Shown: one piece after another, positions 16,932 to 26,821 of the stretch
Layout of the letters: every line of letters begins with the position of its first letter
How positions within the stretch are numbered: the first letter of the stretch is position 1
NCBI RefSeq assembly: GCF_030547545.1
Contig: NZ_JAUOQE010000015.1
Coordinates: forward strand, 33,884-97,883
DNA length: 64,000 nt
Source: Amphritea sp. 1_MG-2023
GTDB lineage: Bacteria; Pseudomonadota; Gammaproteobacteria; Pseudomonadales; Balneatricaceae
Direction of reading: 5' to 3'
Notes under the pieces: generated by a model
What the model was told of the DNA's origin: nothing
Seen by the model: the letters and a program-made list of their open reading frames with translations, nothing else
Databases searched by the model: none
Translations under genes and position numbers: made by a program

Positions 16932-18449
16932 TTAGCGGCGGATAGAAACGGCGGATAGAAACGGCGGTTTAGCAAACCAAACCGCCGCCATGAGCGCCAA
17001 GAAGATCCATCCCAGCAAGGCAAAATAATCAACCGTCGAGATCATATACGCCTGCGACTCGAGTAACTCTTCAAGACGTCCGTAATGCTGCAATGTCGGC
17101 CCACCTAGTTGATCCAGATAGTGTTGCGTTGCAGCACTGTATGGAGTGATATGCTCAGTCAGCCGTGCATGCTCCACCGCGGCCTGACGATGCCACCACC
17201 AAGTGGTCAACGATGAAGCAAAGCTACCGCCAAGCACACGTAAAAATGTCGCCAAGCCGGAACCATCAGCAATCTCTCGAGGCGATAAGCTCGACAGTAA
17301 GATAGTCGTCGCAGGCATAAAGAACAGCGCCACACCTAACCCCATGGCTAACTGAATCATCGCGATATGATAATAATCCACCCCTAAGGTGAACTCGGCC
17401 CGGCCAAAACTGGATAGCGCCATGGCGAGAAACGCAAGGCTGGTGAGTAATCGCATATCCACTTTATAGCCAAACCGCCCTACGATGGGCGAGAGTATCA
17501 CCGGCACGATACCGATCGGCGCTGCGGCCAACCCCGCCCAAACCGCGGTATAACCCATACGTGTTTGTAGCCACACCGGTAACAGCAAGTTGAGCCCAAA
17601 AAAGGCGGAATAGCCCAGCACCAACACAATCGTGCCAAAGGTAAAGTTACGATGCTTGAACAGCCTCAAGTTAATCACGGGGTGTTCCTCGGTCATCTCC
17701 CAGATTAGCATCGCCATTAACGCAATGACCGCGATCGCCGCACTGTAGATAATAAATTCTGATTCAAACCAGTCGAGATCATTACCCTTATCGAGCACCA
17801 CCTGCAGTAGACCCACACCTAACACCAGCAGGGCAAGCCCAACATAATCGATCGGCTTCTGTTCAGTCTCTTCCGGCCGATTGCGTAACTGCGACCAAAC
17901 CACCAGCGCCGCAAATAGACCGATAGGCAAATTGATAAAGAAGATCCACGGCCAAGAATAATTATCGGTTAACCAGCCTCCAGAAATAGGCCCCAGAATC
18001 GGAGCCACCACCGCAACCATGGCTAACAGCGACAATGCCATACCGCGCCGTGCCGCAGGATAGATGGCAATCAGTAACGTCTGCGCGATGGGATAAAGTG
18101 GCCCGGCAACAAACCCCTGTAGCGCACGAAAGAACACTAACTCCGGCAGAGACGTGGCGATACCACACAAAAAAGAGGTGAACATAAAGAGACAAACCGA
18201 ACCAATGAACAAACGCACTTCGCCAACACGACGTGCCATCCAACCGGTTAACGGCAATGCAATCGCATTACAGACGGCAAACGAGGTAATCACCCAAGTG
18301 CCCTGCTCACTGCTGGCCCCGAGATTCCCTGTGATCGATGTCAGTGCAACATTGGCAATCGTAGTATCTAACACCTGCATAAAGGTCGCCAACGCTAAAC
18401 CAATCGTAGCGAGTACCAAATTGGCTGGCACAAATCTGATCGCACTCAT
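16932..18449 (-). CDS. emrB: EmrB-type DHA2 drug exporter
   Basis: A 505-aa major facilitator of the 14-helix DHA2 family. MQVLDTTIANVALTSI is the family motif in helix 1, and GPISGGWLTDNYSWPWIFFINLPIG is the typical loop after helix 5. It works with EmrA and an outer-membrane channel to expel drugs across both membranes; no TolC gene is present here. Its start overlaps the emrA stop by 4 bp. The last codons contain a twice-repeated GGCGGATAGAAAC unit (about 16936-16962), which may have extended the tail. Confidence 0.92.
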   Translation of the reverse strand: MSAIRFVPANLVLATIGLALATFMQVLDTTIANVALTSITGNLGASSEQGTWVITSFAVCNAIALPLTGWMARRVGEVRLFIGSVCLFMFTSFLCGIATSLPELVFFRALQGFVAGPLYPIAQTLLIAIYPAARRGMALSLLAMVAVVAPILGPISGGWLTDNYSWPWIFFINLPIGLFAALVVWSQLRNRPEETEQKPIDYVGLALLVLGVGLLQVVLDKGNDLDWFESEFIIYSAAIAVIALMAMLIWEMTEEHPVINLRLFKHRNFTFGTIVLVLGYSAFFGLNLLLPVWLQTRMGYTAVWAGLAAAPIGIVPVILSPIVGRFGYKVDMRLLTSLAFLAMALSSFGRAEFTLGVDYYHIAMIQLAMGLGVALFFMPATTILLSSLSPREIADGSGLATFLRVLGGSFASSLTTWWWHRQAAVEHARLTEHITPYSAATQHYLDQLGGPTLQHYGRLEELLESQAYMISTVDYFALLGWIFLALMAAVWFAKPPFLSAVSIRR

Positions 18450-19654
18450 TGGATCTGCGATACCGCGCTACTATGTTCTATCGATGCCGTACTATTCGCC
18501 TGAATCAATTGCGTCGCAAGTTGATCGGCTTCTTGTAGCAGGTTGTCATAGATATCGGTCGTGTAGCGCGCAGTAGGGTCTGCCCGACGCGCCAACACAT
18601 CTCCATCCTGCTGATGCAGATCGACTTCAACCCTGGTCGACATGCCTAAACGTAATGGGTGCGTCTGCAACGCCTCTGGCTGTAAACCGATTCGTACCGG
18701 TACCCGCTGAACAATTTTAATCCAGTTACCGCTGGCATTCTGTGCCGGCAGCAACGCAAAAGCACCGCCCGTGCCCACGCCTAAACTTTCAATGTGTCCT
18801 TGATAATGCACATCACTGCCATACAGATCAGCCGTAATATCCACCGCCTGACCAATCTGCATCTGCCGCATTTGCGTCTCTTTAAAGTTCGCTTCAATCC
18901 ATACTTGATGCAATGGTATCACCGCCATCAATGCCTGCCCTGCCGCCACTCGCGCCCCCGGCTGAACACGCCGTTGTGCCACATAACCGCTCACCGGCGC
19001 CAACAGATGGGTACGCGCATGATTAATATAGGCTTGATGCAATTTCGCGCGGGCCGCTTGTACTTGTGGATGCGTCTCGAGGCTAGTCCCCTCCACCAGC
19101 GCTTGCGACCTCGACAGCTGCTGACGCGCAATAATGAGTGCATTCTCCGTTTGACCCAATGCATCCCGAGAATGAGACATTGCTTCTTGCGACAACACGC
19201 CCGCCGCTGCCAGCTTATCCCGACGATTAAAATCACTATAAGCCTGCTGCCGTTCGAGTTGACGGGTGGCTAATTGAGCGCGGTGGTTAGCCACGCTGGA
19301 AAACAAGCCTCGCACTTCTCGTACCGTCGCCGCCAGATCGGCCTGCGCTGCAGCAAGCGCAATAGCCGTATCACTCGGATCCAACTCAACTAACACCTGC
19401 CCCTGTTCAACATAATCGCCGTCATCCGCATTAATACGAATCACTGTGCCGTTAATACCCGAGCCAATCTGCACCCGATTACCATCGACATAGGCATCCT
19501 CCGTCGCTTCGTAAAAACGACCATAAAGGTGTTCATAGGCAAACACCGAGACACCGATAATAAGCACAATAAAAAATAAGCCGCTCAGTAAGATCAGGCG
19601 ACTACGTTTAGCTGAAGCTGGCCGACTTTCGACCGGAGCATTACTGTCATTCAT
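18446..19654 (-). CDS. emrA: EmrA-type membrane fusion protein
   Basis: A 402-aa periplasmic adaptor of the HlyD family. It has one N-terminal membrane helix (about residues 19-40), a lipoyl-like half-motif around GTVIRINADDGDYVEQGQ, a coiled-coil hairpin of about 150 residues and the second half-motif YVAQRRVQPGARVAAG. The start at 19654 creates an ATGA overlap with the marR stop; a codon five residues upstream would lie inside marR. It is coupled on both sides, marR-emrA-emrB. Confidence 0.92.
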   Translation of the reverse strand: MNDSNAPVESRPASAKRSRLILLSGLFFIVLIIGVSVFAYEHLYGRFYEATEDAYVDGNRVQIGSGINGTVIRINADDGDYVEQGQVLVELDPSDTAIALAAAQADLAATVREVRGLFSSVANHRAQLATRQLERQQAYSDFNRRDKLAAAGVLSQEAMSHSRDALGQTENALIIARQQLSRSQALVEGTSLETHPQVQAARAKLHQAYINHARTHLLAPVSGYVAQRRVQPGARVAAGQALMAVIPLHQVWIEANFKETQMRQMQIGQAVDITADLYGSDVHYQGHIESLGVGTGGAFALLPAQNASGNWIKIVQRVPVRIGLQPEALQTHPLRLGMSTRVEVDLHQQDGDVLARRADPTARYTTDIYDNLLQEADQLATQLIQANSTASIEHSSAVSQIQ

Positions 19655-20178
19655 GACTGACTTCCGCACTCTTCTTGATTCAGGTTTGTCTGCTGCTTAG
19701 GCTCGTCTAATAGGCCCGTCGGCACCAACATTTTACGGACTAGCCGATCTAGCTCATTTAATTCATCGTGACTGAGTTCAGCGGTCAGCTCATTCAGTAA
19801 ATCTGCGGCGAGACCCTGTACCTGATCGCTCAATGCAAGCCCTTCTGCTGTCGGTTTTAGGCGCACCTGCCGACGATCATGGGGACAGCGCTCACGGACC
19901 AAAATATTGCGCTGCTCGAGCCGATCTAGCATTCGCGTCATCGCACCACTATCAATCGACAGTAATCGAGTTAATTCTGAGGGGGTCTCGATACCCTCGA
20001 CCATAATCAATCGCATCACCCGAAACTGAGGCCCAGTGATATTGAACGGCTTAAGGTATTTCTCCAATAATCTGTCTTTGTGCTGATTCAAGAGAAAAAT
20101 AAGATGCGCAATGCTCAGCCGTGTAGGCACATTGTCTTCGTTAAAATGGATCATGAGATATGCTCTGATAAACGTCAT
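19651..20178 (-). CDS. MarR-family repressor of emrAB
   Basis: A 175-aa winged-helix MarR regulator. TPSELTRLLSIDSGAMTRMLDRLEQRNILVRE is the recognition helix and wing region, and CPHDRRQVRLKPT the wing. Two perfect CTGCC-based palindromes lie just upstream, one between the predicted -35 and -10, so it most likely represses its own operon until a drug binds. The start is uncertain: 20178 has AGG at good distance, inside the second operator, and 20154 (MIHFNEDN) is a reasonable alternative. Confidence 0.88.
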   Translation of the reverse strand: MTFIRAYLMIHFNEDNVPTRLSIAHLIFLLNQHKDRLLEKYLKPFNITGPQFRVMRLIMVEGIETPSELTRLLSIDSGAMTRMLDRLEQRNILVRERCPHDRRQVRLKPTAEGLALSDQVQGLAADLLNELTAELSHDELNELDRLVRKMLVPTGLLDEPKQQTNLNQEECGSQS

Positions 20179-20182
20179 TTAA

Positions 20183-20194
20183 CTGCCTAGGCAG
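20183..20194. promoter_or_regulatory. MarR operator, downstream copy
   Basis: CTGCCTAGGCAG, a perfect 12-bp palindrome just upstream of the predicted marR start. Its AGG may also serve as the ribosome-binding site, so a bound repressor would cover the translation start region. Confidence 0.7.
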
Positions 20195-20209
20195 CTAAAA
20201 GAAAATAAA

Positions 20210-20238
20210 ATACTGCCATGGCAGCTAAATTTTGTCAA
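20210..20238 (-). promoter_or_regulatory. Promoter of marR-emrA-emrB
   Basis: On the minus strand, a perfect -35 TTGACA (20233-20238), a 17-bp spacer and -10 CAGTAT (20210-20215). An operator palindrome lies across the -10 and spacer. Confidence 0.6.
20213..20224. promoter_or_regulatory. MarR operator, promoter copy
   Basis: CTGCCATGGCAG, a perfect 12-bp palindrome centred 30 bp from the other copy (about three helical turns). It overlaps the -10 and the spacer of the predicted marR promoter. Confidence 0.7.
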
Positions 20239-20354
20239 AAATGCTTTAACGGATACGAACAATTGAACTGATAACCATCGGTCATGATATAACAACGTAT
20301 ACCGGAACTTATACCGACGATTGTTTGTCTACTGGCGGTACTGGAGAAATGATA

Positions 20355-20804
20355 ATGATAGCCAAGCTAAAATCCTTTCTGGCAGCCTTTTTACCCGAAA
20401 CGGATGCCGATGAAAATCCACAAGCCCTGCTTTCACTGGCCTCGGCGGCCTTGATGGTTGAAGTGCTAATCTCTGATTATGAACGCAAACCCGAAGAAAA
20501 CGATACCCTGATAGATGTATTAAAAAATACCTTTTCACTCAATCAAGCCACCGCGCAAGCACTACTCACTCAGGCCGAAAAAGCGCAGCATGATGCCACC
20601 GATTACTTTCGTTTCACTTCACAGATCAATGAGCTGTGTAAGCCTGACGAAAAAGTAACGCTCATCGAGAACCTCTGGCGGGTCGCTTATGCCGACGGTG
20701 AACTACATCATTACGAAGAGCACGTGATTCGCCGCATAGCCGACCTTATTCATGTATCACACCGAGATTTTATTAATGCCAAACTCAGGGTATCCGAAAC
20801 ATAA
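20355..20804 (+). CDS. TerB-like tellurite resistance domain protein
   Basis: A 149-aa acidic helical protein of the TerB-like family. Recognisable blocks are LASAALMVEVLISDYERKP and LIENLWRVAYADGELHHYEEHVIRRIADLIHV, where the acidic DGELHxxE region matches the metal-binding part of TerB domains. Function of stand-alone copies is unknown. GGAG at 20343-20346 is 8 nt before the ATG at 20355, which decides the start. A fragment of a related gene with a similar upstream sequence lies at 40296. Confidence 0.8.
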   Translation: MIAKLKSFLAAFLPETDADENPQALLSLASAALMVEVLISDYERKPEENDTLIDVLKNTFSLNQATAQALLTQAEKAQHDATDYFRFTSQINELCKPDEKVTLIENLWRVAYADGELHHYEEHVIRRIADLIHVSHRDFINAKLRVSET

Positions 20805-20923
20805 TTGACACCGTGCAAAGGATTAACACCGATATCGGTCAGGCATCACATAAACCAAGAGGCGTCGCTCGAATCCTAACTCCCTAACGCAAACAGGGTT
20901 TCTCAGACACTTGGATTAATCTA

Positions 20924-21364
20924 TCACTCAGACTGCGGAGGCATAATACCCTGGGCAATCTGACGTATATGATCTCTGGATATTTTCAGCTCTTCTTTAA
21001 GATGGGCATTCGCCCTCATAATGACACGAAACGGGCTGGCTGGTTTGGTAATAAAATCGACTGCACCGACATCAAAAGCCCGTGCTTCGAACATAATATC
21101 TGTAAAAGCGGTCAGAAAAATGATGGGGATATGCGCCGTATCGGATGCTCTACGTAATTGCTGACAAACATCAAACCCACTACCGTCAGGTAACTCGATA
21201 TCCAGCAAGATAAGGTCTGGCAACTGAGCCTGAGCCAGCGCTAAGGCCTTCTCTGCCGTAATCGCAATAGACAGTTCCGCACTCGCATCTAACAAAGCGC
21301 AAAGCAATTCAATCGTTGAGGGTTCATCATCAACAATGAGTATCCGTGGCTTTTTATTTAACAT
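20924..21364 (-). CDS. Single-domain response regulator
   Basis: A 146-aa receiver domain with no output domain. The acidic pair is Asp12-Asp13, the phosphoacceptor Asp55 in LILLDIELPDG, Thr85 and Lys107 in FITKPAS complete the set, so it should be phosphorylated. It is followed on the same strand order by the GGDEF-EAL gene upstream (21389), 24 bp away. The large hybrid kinase at 26822, which ends in an HPt domain, is a plausible phosphodonor. Confidence 0.88.
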   Translation of the reverse strand: MLNKKPRILIVDDEPSTIELLCALLDASAELSIAITAEKALALAQAQLPDLILLDIELPDGSGFDVCQQLRRASDTAHIPIIFLTAFTDIMFEARAFDVGAVDFITKPASPFRVIMRANAHLKEELKISRDHIRQIAQGIMPPQSE

Positions 21365-21388
21365 CGTCTCTCCTGAAAAACTGACGCA

Positions 21389-23506
21389 TCAACAGTGATC
21401 GCGATAATATTTTAACAACTTCGTTTTCGGAAATGCTTTGGCATAGTAAAACCCTTGTCCCAAGGTGCAGCCATGCTCTCTCAAAAATTGTAGCTGAGAC
21501 TCCTGTTCAATGCCTTCACAAACGATATCAAGACTCAGGCTTTGTAACAGTGAAATCATCCCTTCTAATAAACTCACACTTTTAGGATTTTGGATATCTC
21601 TTATGAAGTTTCGATCGATTTTGATCGCTGAGAAGTTAAACTTCTTTAACGCCAGAATGGAGGCGTACCCAGTACCAAAATCATCCAATACAATGTCGAG
21701 ACCCAGCCCGATCAGCTTTTCGATATTAAGAGCCACCTGCTCATCATCTTCAAACAACACCACCTCGGTGATCTCGACTTTAACCAGTGACCGTCCAGTG
21801 GGATGATTGGTGGTCAATAATTCTAGATGATCAATTAGCTTAACGGAACGTAACTGATCGGCCGATAGATTAAGCGTAATATACGTCTCATACCCTCGAG
21901 CCACCAAGATATCCGCCATCGCAAACACTAACGACGCGATATGCATCCCCAGCTGAAGCATCAACGCATCACCCTGAATATGCGGCAAAAAATAGCCCGG
22001 CAGACGAATATCATCATCAGACAATACCAACCGCGCTAATGCTTCAAAGCCAACCACTCGACCCGTCTCTATATTATGAATCGGCTGATAGAATGCTTTT
22101 ATAGCACCGCTAGCTAATGCTTGCGTTATCTCATCGCGAATTTCAGGGCCCTTATTTTCATGCTTTAACTCGGTATTATCATAAAAATGAAACCGATTAC
22201 GGCCGTTCTTCTTCGCCACATACATCGCGCTATCGGCGGCTCGCAACAAACCGCTTTCATCCAGCGCATCCTGAGGATACGCAGCTATACCAATACTCAC
22301 GGAACTCTGATACAGCAAATCGCCGAGTTGAAACGGCGCATTGATCGCTGCCAAAATTTTCTCAGCAATACCGGCTAAAAAACGTTCTTCCATTTCGCCT
22401 TCAAGCATGATGATAAACTCATCCCCCCCTAAGCGAGCCACAAAATCACTCGAGCGGATACAATTCAGTAAACGCTCACTCAACATTTTCAGCAGCATAT
22501 CGCCTTTATCATGACCATAGCTGTCATTGAGACGTTTAAAACTATCCAGATCAATAAACATTAAAGATAACTTATCGCCTGTACGCTGCGCCTCAGTAAA
22601 CGCAGACGTAAAATAACGATTAAATGCCGTCCGATTATGTAACTGCGTCAGCGCATCCGTTTCTGCCCGTTTTTTCAATTCGTCTTCAAGGTCGAGTTGA
22701 TCCTCAATACTCTCGGCAATATACACCCGCTCAACCCGCTCAAGTTGCTCGACATTGGCGGCCGGTAGGATAACACTAAGGCTAAAAGTCATCGTCCCCT
22801 GACTTTGAGTGATGAGCGACACTCGGCCCCGCCAGCGATTCTGTTCCAGCAATTTGATCTCAATTTCATCCCTGACAAGACGCCCCTTATCATCGAACAA
22901 ATAATCAAAACGACGGCCAACGGCGACTCTGGCTTCATAGCCTAAGAGTTCGGTAAATTTAGGATTTACCGTTTGAATTTTACCGTTCTGATCCGTGATA
23001 AAGACCGCTTTATCGACATGATTAAAAACCGTTTTATAAACATTCACCTCTGAGTTCAACAGGAGAAACTGTTCACTGGGGACACATTTCAGGTGATAGA
23101 GTTTCTTTCTCCCAAACGATTGCGTCCTGCGAAAAGCAATAAAGCGCGCCTCAAGCGATGTATGTAAAAGGATTTCAAAGCCCTGAATGCTATGTTCATC
23201 AGCGATCCAGTCAATAAAGGCGCGAAGATTACTATTAATATACTTGGCGAACGTTTGCCTCGGCTTAAAAGGATCAATACTCTTTAGCGACAATCCCAGA
23301 AGAGAGGCAAACTCATAGGTACAAAACACTATGTTTAGCTTTTCATCCAAAATCAGATAGGGTATCGGTAATTGATCTAACAACAGTTCAGACTGTTGCA
23401 ACTGCGTTAAGAACTGTTCCAACGAGGCGGGGTCATGATCCATCAAGTACGCCTGCGCACTATCATCAACCTGTTTCATGAATCTCTCCCCCAACGGCTG
23501 GGTCAT
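21389..23506 (-). CDS. PAS-GGDEF-EAL cyclic-di-GMP enzyme
   Basis: A 705-aa protein: a PAS-like region at about 40-145, PAS at about 155-265, GGDEF at about 275-440 and EAL at about 455-700. The diguanylate cyclase site is an intact GGDEF (360-364) with an RxxD inhibitory site at 351-354. The phosphodiesterase site reads GFEALARL with later DDFGTGYAS, so both activities look possible. The ATG at 23506 directly follows the stop of the upstream gene; a second ATG at 23479 has a stronger GGGGGAGA ribosome-binding site. Signals sensed by the PAS domains are unknown. Confidence 0.9.
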   Translation of the reverse strand: MTQPLGERFMKQVDDSAQAYLMDHDPASLEQFLTQLQQSELLLDQLPIPYLILDEKLNIVFCTYEFASLLGLSLKSIDPFKPRQTFAKYINSNLRAFIDWIADEHSIQGFEILLHTSLEARFIAFRRTQSFGRKKLYHLKCVPSEQFLLLNSEVNVYKTVFNHVDKAVFITDQNGKIQTVNPKFTELLGYEARVAVGRRFDYLFDDKGRLVRDEIEIKLLEQNRWRGRVSLITQSQGTMTFSLSVILPAANVEQLERVERVYIAESIEDQLDLEDELKKRAETDALTQLHNRTAFNRYFTSAFTEAQRTGDKLSLMFIDLDSFKRLNDSYGHDKGDMLLKMLSERLLNCIRSSDFVARLGGDEFIIMLEGEMEERFLAGIAEKILAAINAPFQLGDLLYQSSVSIGIAAYPQDALDESGLLRAADSAMYVAKKNGRNRFHFYDNTELKHENKGPEIRDEITQALASGAIKAFYQPIHNIETGRVVGFEALARLVLSDDDIRLPGYFLPHIQGDALMLQLGMHIASLVFAMADILVARGYETYITLNLSADQLRSVKLIDHLELLTTNHPTGRSLVKVEITEVVLFEDDEQVALNIEKLIGLGLDIVLDDFGTGYASILALKKFNFSAIKIDRNFIRDIQNPKSVSLLEGMISLLQSLSLDIVCEGIEQESQLQFLREHGCTLGQGFYYAKAFPKTKLLKYYRDHC

Positions 23507-26500
23507 TTAAACGGCCTCTGAACGAAAGAAAGTGATCAATAGCTGTTTGACTTGTCCCGTCACCTCATCAATATCAGACACCGTCTGATTAGTATGCAGT
23601 GGCAGATAATCATCGGAGTTCAGTATTTTAAAGCGACAGCTAACCGCCTGCACATCACCCACACCACCATGCTTCAAGTGTGCAAACGTTTCCCGCGCTT
23701 TGACCTGATCATCAGGGTGGAACAGCGCAAAGAAGGCATCGCCGGTATAAGCAGCTAAATCTTTTAAACGATAGCCTAGAAGATCGCTAAAGGCGGGATT
23801 GATGTATTCCACTCGCTCGCTCTCAAGATTAAACAGATAGGTCGCATTCAGACTGCTATTAAGAATATAGTTAACTTTATCCTTATGAATACTGGTCTTG
23901 GTTTCATAAACCACCTTCTCGGTGATGTCGGTCATACTCCCCATCACCTTGACCGCTTGCTTCAGATCGTTAAACGAGATCATCGCCTCTAGCGATATAA
24001 CGATAATTTCTTTCTTATCATTCAGTGCTTTAAATATAAAAGGTTGTTTCTCTTTATTGCGCAACATATCGGTTAGATGATCTTCTAGACGACTGCGTTC
24101 ATCCGGATGCGCCAAACCAATAAATGCCTCAAAAGAGGGATGGAAAAACTTTTCATCCAAGCCAAAAATACGATAACTACCCCGACTCCAGGTCATCTTG
24201 CGATTAACGACATCCCATAACCACGATCCGGTTTGCCCTATACGCTCCGCTTCTTCAAGCAAGCCGTTGGTCTGCTGCAACTCATTACGTAACTGCAACA
24301 ACTCTTTCTGTTGCAACTCTTTATCATCGTAAGCCGCACGGAGTTCTGAATAAGCCGTCTGTAGCTCTTCGTTGGTGGATTGCAGTTCTTCGTTCGTGGT
24401 TTCAAGTTCTTCATTGGAGCTTTGCAACTCTTCATTGGAACTTTGCAACTCTTCATTCATTGATTGCATCTCTTCATTCGATGCTTCGAGCTCTTCAATC
24501 ACATCCTGTAATTGTTCCTTGGTTTTCGCCAATATACGCTGCTGTTCCTGCACCACATATTTGCTTGATTCTTCACTCGACCCCTCCTGATATTGGCTGA
24601 CCGGAAGGTCGGTGGTTTTCTCTATCTGACAGAACATAACTGTCAGCTTACTGGATATACTTTTATCAACGGCGCTAATCAGTATTAACTTGACCCAAGC
24701 CTCTTCTCCATCTAAAACCAGACGTTGAAAGCCGGTGTCCATGACGGGTTTACCGCACTCGATTCCATGAATAGCGGAGCGCAAATCGATAGACAGCTGA
24801 GGATGAATGTTCTTATAGATGCTGTTGGTCGGCAGCCCTTCGGGCCTAACCAGTAAAGGGTTTTTGCCCTCGGTATAGATGATATCGAAGTTATCATTCA
24901 GTAAAATCGCATTGGGTAATAGCAGTTGCTGCAACTTCTTAACGATGATTTGCGCAAACGTATCGACCTGCTTTTTACCACTACTCGCAACCGGTGTAGC
25001 AGTAATATCCACCTCGACATAATTATCCGCAGTCTGAAGGCGCTTGGTTCTTCGATCAGGGGGTAATTTTTTGCCAACATAGATACTTTCATAGAGCTTG
25101 CCAGTTTTCGTCAAGGGTCGATAATGTTCCTGAAACACACCGATCGATTCAGACTGCCCGAGCATCAACAATGCATTATCGTTCAAGGCATAATGGAATG
25201 TAGGTAACAGTTGTCGCTGTAGTTCTACCGTAAAGTAGATCATCAAGTTACGGCAAGTAATCAGATCGAGGCGTAAAAATGGCGGATCATTATTGATATC
25301 ATGTACCGAAAAAATCACTAATGATTTAATCGCTTTACTCACTTCGAACTGATCGCCGTTAACAGACAGATAGCTGCTTTGCATATTTCTGGGTAGGTTC
25401 TTTATCGCGACTTCCGGATAAATACCGTTGCGAGCATAATCGATCGCTCTTTTATCAATATCCGTGGCAAAGATTTGAATTTTATAGTCTTTAAGGTTTT
25501 TACCCAGTATATCGCTGACCATCATCGCCAGCGTATATGGTTCTTCACCGGTCGAGCAGCCGACAGACCAAATACGCAGCGTTTTATCCTTTTTCTTTCG
25601 AATATAGCTGGTCAGCTCTTCACGCAATAAATCGAATGCCCGAATATCACGATAGAATGACGTTACCCCAATCAACATATCATTGAACAGAAACGTCACT
25701 TCCTCCGGATGATCATTGAGGTGATCCAAGTACTTCTCTGAGGTGGCGATTTTCAGGGTTGTCATACGCCGCTCGATGCGCCGAATGATCGTGCTATCTT
25801 TATACAGTGAGAAATCCACCTTACAGTGGACTTTTAACAGCCGAATAATCTGATTATAAACATCCTGCGGGATCGCCTCATCCTGATTACTCCGTCTAAC
25901 TCCCGGAAACATCAGGTAATTTATCAGCTCTTCGCCTATCTGAACGGCGGGCACAATCAGATCGACGTTTCCCGTATTAATGGCGGAATTCGGCATACCA
26001 TCGTACTTCGCATTCGATGGATCTTGAACAATTCCTAAGCCGTTTTCGGCTTTAATGGCACGAATACCCCGCGCACCATCGCTGCCCGTGCCTGATAAGA
26101 CAATCCCGATCGCATGCTCGCCTTTGCCCAAGGCGATTGATTCAAAGAGCATATCCACAGACGGACGAGGCTTCAGGCGAACATCGGGGTATGAAATCAG
26201 TTTAATGGTGTTGTTATCGCCCAACTCAATATTATAGTTAGGGGGACAGACGTAGATGCTATTAGGTTTGAGTGTGATGCCATCTTTTGCCGAGCTCACA
26301 GGCAGGGTGGAATCTTTCTCGAGCAGATCCACCATCATACTTTCATAAGATGGCGAAAGATGCTGAGCAATAATAAAACTCATATTGGTATCAACGGGCA
26401 GGTGCGTCACCATCGCCTGCAATGCTTCTAACCCCCCGGCACTCGCACCGACACCCACAACAATTAATTCAGATGATGCCTCTAACGGCATTTGCTGGGA

Positions 26501-26536
26501 TTTTTGCTCAGATGATTCTTTCATTTTACGGTCCAT
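23507..26536 (-). CDS. CheB-CheR-PAS fusion sensory protein
   Basis: A 1009-aa fusion. The N-terminal CheB methylesterase has a full triad (Ser32 in GASAGG, His59 in AQHLSP, Asp153 in GTGSDGARG) but no receiver domain in front. CheR methyltransferase follows at about 215-490 (GCSTGEEPYT at 327-336, CRNLMIYF). After a linker comes a heptad coiled coil at about 661-766 built of repeated SSNEELQ units, then two PAS domains to the end. No histidine-kinase domain is attached, unlike many relatives. It is the first of three minus-strand genes, followed by the GGDEF-EAL and receiver genes. Role of such fusions is poorly known. Confidence 0.9.
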   Translation of the reverse strand: MDRKMKESSEQKSQQMPLEASSELIVVGVGASAGGLEALQAMVTHLPVDTNMSFIIAQHLSPSYESMMVDLLEKDSTLPVSSAKDGITLKPNSIYVCPPNYNIELGDNNTIKLISYPDVRLKPRPSVDMLFESIALGKGEHAIGIVLSGTGSDGARGIRAIKAENGLGIVQDPSNAKYDGMPNSAINTGNVDLIVPAVQIGEELINYLMFPGVRRSNQDEAIPQDVYNQIIRLLKVHCKVDFSLYKDSTIIRRIERRMTTLKIATSEKYLDHLNDHPEEVTFLFNDMLIGVTSFYRDIRAFDLLREELTSYIRKKKDKTLRIWSVGCSTGEEPYTLAMMVSDILGKNLKDYKIQIFATDIDKRAIDYARNGIYPEVAIKNLPRNMQSSYLSVNGDQFEVSKAIKSLVIFSVHDINNDPPFLRLDLITCRNLMIYFTVELQRQLLPTFHYALNDNALLMLGQSESIGVFQEHYRPLTKTGKLYESIYVGKKLPPDRRTKRLQTADNYVEVDITATPVASSGKKQVDTFAQIIVKKLQQLLLPNAILLNDNFDIIYTEGKNPLLVRPEGLPTNSIYKNIHPQLSIDLRSAIHGIECGKPVMDTGFQRLVLDGEEAWVKLILISAVDKSISSKLTVMFCQIEKTTDLPVSQYQEGSSEESSKYVVQEQQRILAKTKEQLQDVIEELEASNEEMQSMNEELQSSNEELQSSNEELETTNEELQSTNEELQTAYSELRAAYDDKELQQKELLQLRNELQQTNGLLEEAERIGQTGSWLWDVVNRKMTWSRGSYRIFGLDEKFFHPSFEAFIGLAHPDERSRLEDHLTDMLRNKEKQPFIFKALNDKKEIIVISLEAMISFNDLKQAVKVMGSMTDITEKVVYETKTSIHKDKVNYILNSSLNATYLFNLESERVEYINPAFSDLLGYRLKDLAAYTGDAFFALFHPDDQVKARETFAHLKHGGVGDVQAVSCRFKILNSDDYLPLHTNQTVSDIDEVTGQVKQLLITFFRSEAV
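24364..24493. repeat. 21-bp tandem repeats coding for coiled-coil heptads
   Basis: Degenerate 21-bp units inside the CheB-CheR-PAS gene; for example 24410-24430 and 24431-24451 differ at one base. Each codes for one seven-residue turn of the SSNEELQ type. Units are in frame, so loss or gain would lengthen or shorten the coil without breaking the protein. Confidence 0.75.
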
Positions 26537-26821
26537 CTCTTCACTATGCTTACATCGAGGATTAACCCATCATCTGATTGGATCCTTTACAAGCGGAGTT
26601 TAATACTGACATATCATCGACAATGATACCATTAAACAGGAAAACCCCCTCAAAAATGGATGAGATTCATCATTAACCGCTTCTCTCATGATATAAACAG
26701 CCCAATCTCACTTTAATTTTTGGCTTCGATATAAAAATATAACTCATTTATTATCTTACTAGCGGCAGTCAGTGTTAATGTCTCAATCTTTCAGCAAGTG
26801 ATCCACACGGATAAACGTTCT

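Noticed and set aside
24372..24590. Ser-rich plus-strand frame opposite the coiled-coil repeats
   Set aside because: A shadow produced by the 21-bp repeats of the minus-strand gene.
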